DNA of 64,000 nt from Pseudomonadota bacterium (GTDB taxonomy: Bacteria; Pseudomonadota; Gammaproteobacteria; Steroidobacterales; Steroidobacteraceae). Below are positions 1 to 8,489 of this stretch, one piece after another; position 1 is the first letter of the stretch, and every line of letters starts with the position of its first letter. Where the stretch lies: contig QGVD01000006.1 in assembly GCA_003242685.1 (NCBI GenBank), positions 1 through 64,000 of the forward strand, given 5' to 3'. Position numbers and translations under genes: made by a program. Under the pieces are notes generated by a model. It ran no database searches, was not told where the DNA came from, and saw only the letters and a program-made list of their open reading frames with translations.

Positions 1-1632
1 AAGGAAGTAGCGCGCCGGGAGATCGGCGGTCCGGACGATCTCGCGATCGCCGACCGCGACGGTCCCGAAGGTCGCGCGGCTCTCGTCGCGAAGGTTTCGA
101 ACATTCCCGCGTACATCACGGCGGGCACGCACGAGGTGATCGTCACCTTCATCGAACGCTCGTGGGCGCTCAGCAACGATCCGACACCCGTCGGCTTCCT
201 CGGCGGCAAGGTCTCAGGGATGCCGATCATCCGTGACGGCGTGAAGGTCGAGGGGCCGTTCTCCCCGCAGGGGCTCTCGTTGAGCGAAAGCCGCAAGCGG
301 ATCTTCATCTGCCAGCCGAAGAGCGAAGCCGAGGAGCGGCCCTGCGCGGAAAGAATCGCACGGCACCTCGCGACGCAGGCGTTCCGCCGTCCGGTCACGA
401 ACGACGACGTCGCGCGGCTCATGAAGTTCTACGAGATGGGCCGCGAGGAGCCCGCCGGCTTCGATGCCGGTATCACGGAGCTCATCACGGCGATTCTCTC
501 GAGCCCGGACTTCCTGTACCGCGCCTTCTCCACCGCGCCGTCGCCCGGCGCACCGCGTCGGCTCACGGACCTGGAGCTCGCATCGAGGCTCTCCTTCTTC
601 CTGTGGAAGCAGGGCCCGGATCAGGAGCTCATCGATCTCGCCGCGCAGAACCGGCTCTCCGATCCTGCCGTCCTCGACGCGCAGGTCGAGCGCATGCTCG
701 CCGATCCGCGCGCGAAGTCGCTCATCGAGCACTTCGCGCTCGCGTGGCTCAACCTCGACGAGCTCGAGCAGGTCGAGCCGCAGGATCGCGCCTTCACGGC
801 CGATATGCGGAAGAACTTCGAGACCGAGATCCGGCTGTTCCTCGAGAGCGTGCTCTTCGAGGATCGCAGCGTCCTCGATCTCCTCAACGCGGACTGGACT
901 TTCGTCAACGAGGACCTCGCCCGTCACTACGGCATCCGCGGCGTGTACGGTCCGCAGTTCAGACGCGTGAAGCTCGAGGACGAGAACCGCTGGGGTCTGC
1001 TCGGCAAGGGCGCGGTGCTGCTGCGCACGTCCTACGGCGACCGCACGTCACCGGTGCTCCGCGGCGCCTGGGTGCTCGAGCGCATCATGGGCACTCCGCC
1101 CGCCCCGCCGCCGCCCAACGCGGCGACCGATCTCTCCATCCAGGAGGGTGAGAAGCCCACCACCATTCGCGCCCGGCTCGAAGCGCACCGCGCGACACCG
1201 AGCTGCAACGCGTGCCACGGGCTCATCGATCCGCCCGGACTCGCGCTCGAGAACTTCGACGTGACCGGACGCTGGCGCGATTTCGATCCCGTCGCGAAGG
1301 AGCCCATCGACCCGACGACGGAGCTCGCGAGCGGCGTCGTTCTGCGGGGACCAGCGGATCTGCGCCGTTATCTCACGCGTCGTCAGGACCAGTTCCCGAC
1401 GACCGTAGCGAAGCGCCTGATGATGTACGCGCTCAACCGCGAGATCGAATACTTCGACATGCCGCAGGTGCGCAAGATCGTGCGCGACGCCGCCGCTCAC
1501 AACTACACGTTCAAGTCGATCGTGAAGGGCGTCGTCAACAGCGAGTCCTTCCGTCACCAGGCGCCCGAAGCGCACGGGGAGCAGGTGGTGGCGATGAACG
1601 ATTCCCACGGCACGGAAGCGGTCCACCGCTGA
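1..1632 (+). CDS. DUF1592/DUF1588/DUF1585 family protein, 5'-truncated by the window
   Basis: The families DUF1592, DUF1588 and DUF1585 were first noted in planctomycete genomes and usually sit beside a DUF1552 gene; their biochemical role is unknown. The frame is open from base 1 to the TGA at 1630, so the N-terminus lies outside the window and 543 codons are visible. The GTG at 136 looks internal and is not a credible start. The DUF1588-type part carries one c-haem-like motif, CNACH, at visible codons 402-406, followed by a DPPGLALENFD segment typical of the family. An AFRRP element near codon 127 fits the region ahead of DUF1592. The stop is 17 bp before the DUF1552 gene, so co-transcription is likely. 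Haem attachment is inferred only from CxxCH, and export cannot be judged without the N-terminus. Confidence 0.85.
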   Translation, partial: KEVARREIGGPDDLAIADRDGPEGRAALVAKVSNIPAYITAGTHEVIVTFIERSWALSNDPTPVGFLGGKVSGMPIIRDGVKVEGPFSPQGLSLSESRKRIFICQPKSEAEERPCAERIARHLATQAFRRPVTNDDVARLMKFYEMGREEPAGFDAGITELITAILSSPDFLYRAFSTAPSPGAPRRLTDLELASRLSFFLWKQGPDQELIDLAAQNRLSDPAVLDAQVERMLADPRAKSLIEHFALAWLNLDELEQVEPQDRAFTADMRKNFETEIRLFLESVLFEDRSVLDLLNADWTFVNEDLARHYGIRGVYGPQFRRVKLEDENRWGLLGKGAVLLRTSYGDRTSPVLRGAWVLERIMGTPPAPPPPNAATDLSIQEGEKPTTIRARLEAHRATPSCNACHGLIDPPGLALENFDVTGRWRDFDPVAKEPIDPTTELASGVVLRGPADLRRYLTRRQDQFPTTVAKRLMMYALNREIEYFDMPQVRKIVRDAAAHNYTFKSIVKGVVNSESFRHQAPEAHGEQVVAMNDSHGTEAVHR

Positions 1633-1649
1633 ACGGGAGATAGAAGACC

Positions 1650-2999
1650 ATGGCCGTGTTCCTGACGAAGAAGCATCTGTCTCGACGCACCTTCCTCCGC
1701 GCCGGAAGCGTGGCGCTGGCGCTGCCGTTCCTGGACGCCATGGTTCCGGCAGGCACGGCGCTCGCGAAGACCGATGCGGCGCCGAAGACCCGCGCGGGTT
1801 TCTTCTACATCCCGCACGGCGCGATCATGAACAACACGCCGTTCGGCAAGGAGGTCGACGCCTGGACCTCGAGCGGCAAGGGTGAGAACTTCAAGCTCGG
1901 CCACATTCTCGAGCCGCTCGAGCCGTTCAAGCGGTACGTCACGACGTTCGAGAACCTCGAGAACGTCGCGGCGCTCGGCTCGGTGCACACGCTGAATCCC
2001 GCGACGTGGCTCTCCTGCGTGCGCCCCGACACCAACGCCAAGGGCGCGAGCATGGCGATCACGCTCGATCAGGTGATCGCACAGCGTCTCGGCCAGTCCA
2101 CGGCGCTGCCGTCGCTCGAGGTGGCGTCGGAAACGACGATACAGGTCGCCGCGTGCGGCGGCGCCGGCTGCTACTACGCGTCGACGACGTCGTATGCCGG
2201 CCCCAACTCTCCGCTGCCCATGGAGCACAACCCGCGCAAGGTGTTCATCCAGCTCCTGGGCGAAGGCGACACCGCGGCCGAGCGCGAGGCGCTGCTGCGC
2301 AAGAACGCGAGTCTCCTCGACATGATCTCCGAGCGCGCGAAGGCGCTCAGCAAGGAGCTCGGCCCGGGCGACCGCGCACGCCTCTCGGACTATCTCGACA
2401 CCGTCCGCGAGCTCGAGCGGCGTGTGAACATGGCAGGCTCCAGGAACCTCGACGGCGTCGAGGTTCCCGACGCGCCGGTCGGCGAGCTGCCGGACTTCGA
2501 TCAGCAGGTCCGCATCATGTTCGACCTGATCGCGCTCGCGTTCCAGGCGGACCTCACGCGCGTCGTTTCCTACGTGATGGTCGCGGAAGGCACCAACCGT
2601 ACCTACAACCACATCGGCGTGCCGGATTCCTTCCACCCGGTGAGCCATCACTCGAACGACCGCGAGCGCATCCGGCGCCTGACGCTCATCCAGCGCTACC
2701 ACATGGAGCGCTTCGCGGACTTCGTGCGCAAGCTGGCGGAGACGAAGGAAGGCGACGGCAGCATCCTCGACCATTCGCTGTTCCTCTACGGCTCGAACAT
2801 GAGCAACAGCAACCTCCACGACAACTACCCGCTGCCCGAGCTGCTGATCGGCGGCGCCAACGGCGCGCACAAGGGCGGCAAGAACGTCGTGCTGCCCGAG
2901 CGCACGCCGCTCGCGAATCTCCACCTCACGATCCTGCACAAGCTCGGGATCGAGCAGGAGAGCTTCGCCAACAGCACCGGCCCGATCTCGGAAGCCTGA
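1650..2999 (+). CDS. DUF1552 family protein with Tat signal
   Basis: This 449-residue protein belongs to DUF1552, a family of unknown activity that is nearly always encoded next to DUF1592-type genes, as it is here. The N-terminus has a twin-arginine signal: SRRTFLR near residue 11, then a hydrophobic stretch ending ALPFLDAM, so it is probably exported folded to the periplasm. A conserved-looking segment LFLYGSNMSNSNLHD lies in the last quarter, followed by an ELLIGG strand. The length is normal for the family. The ATG at 1650 follows a purine-rich stretch (GGGAGATAGAAG). It starts 17 bp after the DUF1592 gene and ends 11 bp before the metallo-hydrolase gene, so it is the second member of a four-gene unit. 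I can assign no reaction from the sequence. Confidence 0.88.
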   Translation: MAVFLTKKHLSRRTFLRAGSVALALPFLDAMVPAGTALAKTDAAPKTRAGFFYIPHGAIMNNTPFGKEVDAWTSSGKGENFKLGHILEPLEPFKRYVTTFENLENVAALGSVHTLNPATWLSCVRPDTNAKGASMAITLDQVIAQRLGQSTALPSLEVASETTIQVAACGGAGCYYASTTSYAGPNSPLPMEHNPRKVFIQLLGEGDTAAEREALLRKNASLLDMISERAKALSKELGPGDRARLSDYLDTVRELERRVNMAGSRNLDGVEVPDAPVGELPDFDQQVRIMFDLIALAFQADLTRVVSYVMVAEGTNRTYNHIGVPDSFHPVSHHSNDRERIRRLTLIQRYHMERFADFVRKLAETKEGDGSILDHSLFLYGSNMSNSNLHDNYPLPELLIGGANGAHKGGKNVVLPERTPLANLHLTILHKLGIEQESFANSTGPISEA

Positions 3000-3010
3000 A
3001 GAATTCCGCA

Positions 3011-3952
3011 ATGAAGAAGACCGATCGCCGAAGCTTCCTGCGCACCGGTGTGGGCGGGCTCGCGGGGCTCGCCACCATGCCGCTCCTGTCCGGGCTCTCA
3101 GGCTGCGCGCAGACACCCGCACGGGCGACTTCGCTCGAAACGGAAAAGCTCACCGACCGGGTGATGCTCATCAGAGGCGCACCCGGCAACGTCGTGGCGC
3201 TGTTCACCGACGACGGTGCCGTGCTCGTCGACAGTGGCGCTGCCGATGCGGCTCGCGCCGTCAAGGCGAGCCTCGGCGGTGCGCGCGTGCGCAGACTCTT
3301 CAACACGCATCACCACGCCGATCAGACCGGCGGAAACGTGCTGTTCGGCCGTGAAGGCGCGACGATTCACGCTCACGTGATCACGCGTCAGTGGCTCTCC
3401 ACCGATTACTATGTGCCGTCGGAGGACCGCTGGGTGAAGGCGCTGCCGGAAGTCGGCCGTCCCACCGAGACGTTCCGCCTGAAGGGCGAGCTGACGGCGG
3501 GCGCGGAGCGCATCGAGTACGGCTATCTCCTCGAGGCGCACACCCGCGGCGACATCTACGTGTTCTTCCGCGACTCCAACGTGCTCGCCGTCGGCGACGT
3601 CGCTTCGCCTCTGCTCGACCCCGTGCACGACTGGTACGCGGGCGGCTGGCTCGGTGGCCGTGTCGACGCGCTGGAGGACCTTCTGGAGCTGGCGAACGAC
3701 GAAACGAGGATCGTGCCGGCCTACGGTCCCGTGATGACGCGCGCCGAGCTGCAGGCCGAGCACGACGTCATGCTGCATCTCTACGACCGCACGACGTTCC
3801 TGACCACGAAGGGCTACAGCGCGGAGGACATGCTGAAGGCGGGCGTTCTCGACGAGGTGAGCCGCAGGTTCGAGGACCCCTACCGCTTCCTCTACGACGT
3901 CTGCAAAGGCCTCTGGGCCCACTACACGAACTTCGGAGGCAACATTGTCTGA
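3011..3952 (+). CDS. Metallo-beta-lactamase-fold hydrolase, Tat lipoprotein
   Basis: This 313-residue protein has the metallo-beta-lactamase fold. The N-terminus combines a twin-arginine motif (DRRSFLR, residues 5-11) with a lipobox LSGC ending at Cys32, so it is probably a Tat-exported lipoprotein. The metal site reads THHHADQTGGN, with His100, His102 and Asp104. The sixth position of the usual HxHxDH is Gln105, so one second-metal ligand is replaced. Later family elements include an IHAH stretch and an Asp in LAVGDVASPLLD. MBL proteins with His-x-His-x-(D/E)-Gln occur in other exported proteobacterial members, so it need not be inactive. The ATG at 3011 lies 11 bp after the DUF1552 stop, and the gene overlaps the ankyrin gene by 8 bp. 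The substrate is unknown; a hydrolase or an oxidoreductase are both possible. Confidence 0.85.
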   Translation: MKKTDRRSFLRTGVGGLAGLATMPLLSGLSGCAQTPARATSLETEKLTDRVMLIRGAPGNVVALFTDDGAVLVDSGAADAARAVKASLGGARVRRLFNTHHHADQTGGNVLFGREGATIHAHVITRQWLSTDYYVPSEDRWVKALPEVGRPTETFRLKGELTAGAERIEYGYLLEAHTRGDIYVFFRDSNVLAVGDVASPLLDPVHDWYAGGWLGGRVDALEDLLELANDETRIVPAYGPVMTRAELQAEHDVMLHLYDRTTFLTTKGYSAEDMLKAGVLDEVSRRFEDPYRFLYDVCKGLWAHYTNFGGNIV

Positions 3953-5591
3953 GCCGATCATCCGTGCCGCGGGCCCGTCCGGTACGGGCCGCGCAAGGGC
4001 CGTGAGACTCGCCGGGCTCTGCCTGCTGTCGCTCGCCGCGGCAGGCGCTGCATTCGCCTCGTCCAGGCCCGAGACGCTCGCCGATCTCGTCCGCACGGGC
4101 CAGAGGGAAGCCGTTCTGGCCGCGATCACCTCGCCTCACGTCGACGTCAATGCGACCGCGCCGGACGGTTCCACGGCGCTCATGTGGGCGGTGTACAACG
4201 TCGATCACGAGCTCGTCCGCGCGCTGCTCGAGGCCGGCGCGAAGGCCGACATCACCAACCACTTCGGCGCCTCCGCACTCTCCGAGGCGGTGAAGCTCGG
4301 TGACGTCGAGCTCGTGCGCATGCTGCTCGATGCGGGTGCCGACCCCGATACGGCCAATCAGGACGGTCAGACCCCGCTCATGCTCGCCTCCTCCATCGGT
4401 TCGCTCGAGATCGCGAAGCTCCTCATCCAGCGTGGCGCGAACGTCAATGCGGTGGAAACCTTCCGTGGCCAGACGGCGCTCATGTGGGCTGCGGGAGAGG
4501 GTCACGCGGAGATCGTCGAGCTGCTCCTCAAGCACGGCGCCGACTACTCGAGACGCGCGAAGCACGACGACTGGCCGCGCCAGATGACGTCCGAGCCGCG
4601 CGCCCAGTTCCGGCAGACCGGCGGTCTCACCGCTCTGCTCTACGCCACGCGCTCCGCCTGTTACCGCTGCGCCGTCGCTCTCGTGGAGGCGGGCGCCGAC
4701 GTCAATCAGCCGAATCCTGACGGCATCACGCCGCTCATCAACGCGCTCGACAACCGCGCCTTCGACATCGCGATGTACCTGCTCGACAAGGGCGCGAATC
4801 CGGGCGCCTGGGACATGTACGGCCGCACGCCGCTCTACGTCGCCGTGGACATGAACTCCTTCCGGGGCGGCGGATTCGGCGGCTTCGGTGGTCCGGTGCG
4901 CCGTCCGCCGAGCAAGGCCACGGCGATGGACGTCGTGAAGCGGCTGCTCGCCATGGGCGTCGATCCGAATCATCAGCTCACGCGCATGCGCCCCAACGGC
5001 AACGGCAGGGGCCGGTTCACCGACTACATGATGCGCGGCGGTACGGGGCCGCTCATGATCGCGACGCTGAGCTACGACACGGAAGCGATCGAAGTGCTGC
5101 TCGCGAACGGCGCGGAGGTGGATCTGCCCAACGTGTTCCAGATCACCCCGCTGATGGCGGCTGCGGGCATGACCGGCACGAGCCGTTTCAGCATCCCGCA
5201 GATACCCGACATCCAGGATCGTGCGATCAGGACGATGGAGCTGCTGCTCGCTGCGGGCGCCGACATCAACGCCCGCGTCACCGACAGCCGCACCCGCACG
5301 GCCAGGCTCATCGCGTACATCCAGGGCCGGGACAACGAGGGCAAGACCGCGCTCTTCTCCGCGGCCGAGCTGGGATGGGACAAGGTCGTGAAGTTCCTGC
5401 TCGACCGCGGCGCGGATCCCACGATACGCGATGCGTCCGGCAAGACCGCCCTCGACTACGCACGGGCAGGCCCGCCGCCTGGTCCCGGCGGCGCGAGAAT
5501 GGAGACCCCGGGCCGCGATGCGACCATCGCGCTGCTCGAGGCGGCACTGGCGAAGGCCGAAGCAGGCGCACCGGCGACTCCCGCTGCATGA
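3945..5591 (+). CDS. Exported ankyrin-repeat protein
   Basis: This 548-residue protein is made mostly of ankyrin repeats. About ten can be followed, with consensus pieces such as DGSTALMWAV, LLEAGAKAD, NQDGQTPLMLA, LLKHGAD, NPDGITPLI and NEGKTALFSAAELG. A glycine-rich insert (residues about 306-315) and a longer interruption separate the middle repeats. The N-terminus has a basic segment and a hydrophobic core ending AAFASS, consistent with a Sec signal and a periplasmic location. I chose TTG at 3945, which overlaps the metallo-hydrolase stop by 8 bp; it is the only start giving a full signal peptide. Ankyrin repeats bind proteins, so a scaffold for the three exported neighbours is a reasonable inference. 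No catalytic domain is visible. Confidence 0.9.
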   Translation: MSEPIIRAAGPSGTGRARAVRLAGLCLLSLAAAGAAFASSRPETLADLVRTGQREAVLAAITSPHVDVNATAPDGSTALMWAVYNVDHELVRALLEAGAKADITNHFGASALSEAVKLGDVELVRMLLDAGADPDTANQDGQTPLMLASSIGSLEIAKLLIQRGANVNAVETFRGQTALMWAAGEGHAEIVELLLKHGADYSRRAKHDDWPRQMTSEPRAQFRQTGGLTALLYATRSACYRCAVALVEAGADVNQPNPDGITPLINALDNRAFDIAMYLLDKGANPGAWDMYGRTPLYVAVDMNSFRGGGFGGFGGPVRRPPSKATAMDVVKRLLAMGVDPNHQLTRMRPNGNGRGRFTDYMMRGGTGPLMIATLSYDTEAIEVLLANGAEVDLPNVFQITPLMAAAGMTGTSRFSIPQIPDIQDRAIRTMELLLAAGADINARVTDSRTRTARLIAYIQGRDNEGKTALFSAAELGWDKVVKFLLDRGADPTIRDASGKTALDYARAGPPPGPGGARMETPGRDATIALLEAALAKAEAGAPATPAA

Positions 5592-5618
5592 CCGCGGGAG
5601 CCGCCGGCCCCGAGCCTC

Positions 5619-6203
5619 CTATCGCTGCCCCGAAGGCGCGCGGTACTTCGGCGGCGGGCTCGGCGTCGTCACGGGATTGACACCGTACTGCGAGGCCCAC
5701 TCCGGGACAGCCTCGTTGTAGATGCGCCGGCGGGCGAACAGCCATTCTCCGTTCACCTTGACCAGCTCGTCCTCGTAGTGGCCGAAGAAATCGACGCCGC
5801 CGCGGCCGTCGGGTCCGCTGGTCATGTGTGACCAGTACGCGACCGACCGCGCCTTGTCGCCGTCGATCTTCACGACGATGTTGTGGATGGCGTGCCGGCC
5901 GACGCTGGGACGCTGTCCGGGCGGTGTCTTCGCGCGCGCCTCCTCGATGCGCTTGCGGCCGTCGGCCACGAACTTCGCGATCGCCTCGCGGCCCTTGATC
6001 TCGCCCCAGCCGAAATCGAGGATGCCGTCCGGCGCGAACGTGTTCGCATAGGCTTCGGGATCGCCGAAGTCGAGCGCGAAGAGATATCGCGCCTGCAGGT
6101 CCTCGATGAGCGCACGGTCCGTGCCGTAGTCGGCGAACGCGGTGCCTGCTGCGCACGCGAAAGCCGCGGCGATCAGGGACATGCCGATTCTTCTGCGGAT
6201 CAT
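5619..6203 (-). CDS. Exported SnoaL/NTF2-like protein
   Basis: This 194-residue protein has an N-terminal signal peptide (MIRRRIGMSLIAAAF to about Ala24) and a SnoaL/NTF2-like cone fold. Family features are an early YLFALDFGDPEAYANTF segment, the GREAIAKFV helix and a late GEWLFARRRI strand. Members range from isomerases to proteins with no known activity, and the catalytic residues are not diagnostic here. I set the start at the ATG at 6203 because AGGAGGGGTTG lies directly upstream; a longer frame to 6266 adds 21 residues without signal character. It lies 63 bp after an exported protein on the same strand and ends 27 bp from the convergent ankyrin gene. Confidence 0.82.
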   Translation of the reverse strand: MIRRRIGMSLIAAAFACAAGTAFADYGTDRALIEDLQARYLFALDFGDPEAYANTFAPDGILDFGWGEIKGREAIAKFVADGRKRIEEARAKTPPGQRPSVGRHAIHNIVVKIDGDKARSVAYWSHMTSGPDGRGGVDFFGHYEDELVKVNGEWLFARRRIYNEAVPEWASQYGVNPVTTPSPPPKYRAPSGQR

Positions 6204-6266
6204 CAACCCCTCCTGTTCGTCGCTGAGCATGCTCCGGTTCTGCCTGCACGCGCCGGCGTGCTTCAC

Positions 6267-7106
6267 CTATCGGCTTCCGCCGCTGCCCCGGAACGCGGAC
6301 TGCAGGAGGTGAGTCAGCGTGTGCACGTAGCGCAGCTTGCCGTTCTCCACGCGGAAGAGGTGCGTATCCGGCGCGCCGCTGCCGCCGCCGGGCGTCCCCG
6401 CGCCGAAGGTGCAGAACACCGCAACCGCGCCCAGCACCTCGTCCACGACGAAGCGCCGGTTGACGATGTTGACGCCGGCCGGAACGCCGACCTCGCAGCT
6501 GTCGTCCGGTGAGCCCTTGCCCGTGTAGGCGCCGCCCTCGATGCGCACGCAGGGAAATCCCCACGGAACGAGGTCGATCTTCTTTTCGAGGAAGGCGTCG
6601 AGATACGCGTTCGCCGCCGCGACGAGCGTGCCGCGCGAATCGCGCTTCTCGGCAGGGATGGGATCCCACTTCTCCGCCGAAGAGTATTTCAGATACGCGT
6701 CGGCATTGAAGAGCCAGTAACCCGTCGTGGTCCACAGCACCTCGATCTCGGCGATCTTGTCGTGATTCACGCGAAGGCGCGTGGCGAACACGTAGGGCTC
6801 CGCCTTGTCCGTGACGATGACCTCCGTGAACGTCTGGCAGGAGTCCGTATCGAAGAAGCTGCGGTGAAAGTCGATCTTGAGGGGCTTCGTGACGAAACCC
6901 TTGTTGATGTCGGCCGGCTTCATGTTCTCCCAGTAGCCGAGTCCCTTCGCGAGCGGCAGACCCGAGAGATCCCCCTTCGTCTGTGCGGCGATGTAGAGCT
7001 CCGTGGCCTCCCTGAGTCCTCCCCGTGTGCAGGAAATCTCCGCCTGCGAAAGCGCCGGAGCGAGCGAGGCAGCGCAGAGTGCGACGGACAGATAGACGAC
7101 TTTCAC
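6267..7106 (-). CDS. Exported protein of unknown function, DUF8021-like
   Basis: This 279-residue protein starts with a clear Sec signal (hydrophobic VVYLSVALCAASLAPAL, cleavage near SQA). The C-terminal half has a distinctive pattern: CVRIEGGAYTGKG, then DDSCEVGVPAGV, NRRFVVDEVLGAV and finally PDTHLFRVENGKLRYVHTL. This resembles, from memory, the domain called DUF8021, found with small exported proteins in fungi and bacteria; I hold that family name loosely. Six cysteines in the mature part suggest disulfides. The start is GTG at 7106, preceded by GGGAGGAGCCG. It is followed 63 bp downstream by the SnoaL-like gene. It follows the hydratase/lyase gene after a 207-bp gap in which I found no terminator, so it may or may not belong to the same transcript. 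Confidence 0.75.
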   Translation of the reverse strand: MKVVYLSVALCAASLAPALSQAEISCTRGGLREATELYIAAQTKGDLSGLPLAKGLGYWENMKPADINKGFVTKPLKIDFHRSFFDTDSCQTFTEVIVTDKAEPYVFATRLRVNHDKIAEIEVLWTTTGYWLFNADAYLKYSSAEKWDPIPAEKRDSRGTLVAAANAYLDAFLEKKIDLVPWGFPCVRIEGGAYTGKGSPDDSCEVGVPAGVNIVNRRFVVDEVLGAVAVFCTFGAGTPGGGSGAPDTHLFRVENGKLRYVHTLTHLLQSAFRGSGGSR

Positions 7107-7313
7107 CGGCTCCTCCCTTTCGGTTCTTCTGTACCGCTCCGGATGTTAGCGGAACGCGTCGAAGCGCTCACCGCTCCGGTGTCTCCGGTTTTCAACGGCG
7201 GAACTCGTGTTCGGCGGCGTGGGATCGCGTCCGTGACCGCCGGGCAGAATTTCCAAGCAGGGACGCAGGCAGGCGGCATACGAGCGCCGCGCCGGATCAG
7301 CACGGACCGGGCT

Positions 7314-8141
7314 TCAGCCCTTGCGCGCCGTGTCGTAGGGGCCGAGGCCCGGCCGATAGGACTTCTCGTCGAGGAACTGTCTCAGCCCTTCCCTGCGCCC
7401 CTCGCTGTCGAGGAATGCCGCGGCTTCCTGTGCCCGCACGAGATAATCCTCGGCGTTGTCGTAGGTCATCTCCCGGACGCGCCGTACCGCGTCCTTCGCG
7501 GCCTTGAGCACGACCGGATTCTTGCGCAGCAGGACTTCGGCGACTTCGGTCACGCGCTCCTTGAGGCGGGCGAGCGGCACGGCTTCGTTGACGATTCGCC
7601 ACTCGGCGGCTTTCCTGCCGTCGATCGTCTCGCCGGTCAGCACGTGATACATCGCGTCGCGGAAGCCCAGGAGCGCGACCGCCACTTTCGCGACGCCGCC
7701 GCCGGGAATGACGCCCCAGTTGATCTCGGAGAGGCCGAACGTCGCCTCCTCCGCCGCGAACGCGAGATCGCAGGCGAACAGCGGGCCGTAGGCGCCGCCG
7801 AAGCACCAGCCGTTCACCATCGCGATCGTCGGCTTCTGATACCAGCGGAGCTTGCGCCACCAGCCGTAGGCTTCGGCCTGCGCCTGACGCACGGCCCCGA
7901 GACCCTGCGCTTCAGGCTCACGGAAGTACTCCTGCAGATCCATGCCCGCGCTGAAGGCAGTGCCCGCGCCCGTCAGGACCAGCACGCCGAAGTCATCGCG
8001 GAACTCGAGCTCCTGCAGCACCTGCATCATGCGGCGGTTCAACGCCGGGTTCATGGCATTGCGCTTCTCGGGGCGGTTGAAACGCACCCAGGCGATGCGG
8101 TTCTCGATCTCGTACGTGACGACGTCGCTCGACGCGCTCAT
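7314..8141 (-). CDS. Hydroxycinnamoyl-CoA hydratase/lyase-like crotonase
   Basis: This 275-residue crotonase-fold enzyme is closest to feruloyl/p-hydroxycinnamoyl-CoA hydratase-lyase (HCHL), which hydrates the side chain and releases acetyl-CoA plus a benzaldehyde such as vanillin. Family signatures are FNRPEKRNAM, LTGAGTAFSAGMDLQEYF (oxyanion-hole region), MVNGWCFGGAYGPL, the catalytic segment FGLSEINWG with Glu139, and a late QFLDEKS. Compared with my recollection of Pseudomonas HCHL, Tyr72 and Glu139 match its Tyr75 and Glu143. Positions 119 (Gly) and 235 (Val) replace its Ser123 and Tyr239, which line the phenol pocket, so the substrate may differ. The length matches HCHL (276). The gene is 18 bp after the cytochrome gene, in line with a phenylpropanoid-type pathway. 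Another enoyl-CoA hydratase is the main alternative. Confidence 0.8.
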   Translation of the reverse strand: MSASSDVVTYEIENRIAWVRFNRPEKRNAMNPALNRRMMQVLQELEFRDDFGVLVLTGAGTAFSAGMDLQEYFREPEAQGLGAVRQAQAEAYGWWRKLRWYQKPTIAMVNGWCFGGAYGPLFACDLAFAAEEATFGLSEINWGVIPGGGVAKVAVALLGFRDAMYHVLTGETIDGRKAAEWRIVNEAVPLARLKERVTEVAEVLLRKNPVVLKAAKDAVRRVREMTYDNAEDYLVRAQEAAAFLDSEGRREGLRQFLDEKSYRPGLGPYDTARKG

Positions 8142-8159
8142 GGACGGTCCTCGGAAGCT

Positions 8160-8489
8160 TCAGCGTCCGGCGGTAAGGTACCGCACCAGCGCTTCGAGGT
8201 GCGCATCCGTGAGCTCGCTCGGAACGAAGGCAGGCATGGACCTGAGGCCGTGGCGCACGACGTGCCGGATGTACTCCGGTGCGAGGTCGGTCCGCTCGGT
8301 GAGAAGCGCCAGCTCCTTACCCCGAGTCCGCGCGAGCTGCAGCGTGCCCGGGGTTTCGTTCCCCGGACCGTGGCAGTGGATGCAGTAGCGATCGAAGACC
8401 TCCTTGCCCTCGGGCTCCGCGCCTGCGGCCGGCAGCGCGGCGCCGAGCAGCGCGGCCATTGCGATCGTCGTCCGTATCGCCGACTTCAT
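8160..8489 (-). CDS. Small c-type cytochrome, probable partner of the adjacent flavoprotein
   Basis: This 109-residue single-haem cytochrome c has a signal peptide (residues 1 to about 23, ending AAGA). The haem site is C36-I-H-C39-H40 and a likely axial methionine is Met85 in RSMPAFVP. Size and position match the cytochrome subunit of p-cresol methylhydroxylase and eugenol hydroxylase, which takes electrons from the flavoprotein in the periplasm. The start overlaps the flavoprotein stop by 4 bp (ATGA), which supports coupled translation and a complex of the two. The flavoprotein shows no obvious signal peptide, so it would have to cross the membrane by another route or remain in the cytoplasm. 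The hydratase/lyase gene follows 18 bp later. Confidence 0.85.
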   Translation of the reverse strand: MKSAIRTTIAMAALLGAALPAAGAEPEGKEVFDRYCIHCHGPGNETPGTLQLARTRGKELALLTERTDLAPEYIRHVVRHGLRSMPAFVPSELTDAHLEALVRYLTAGR

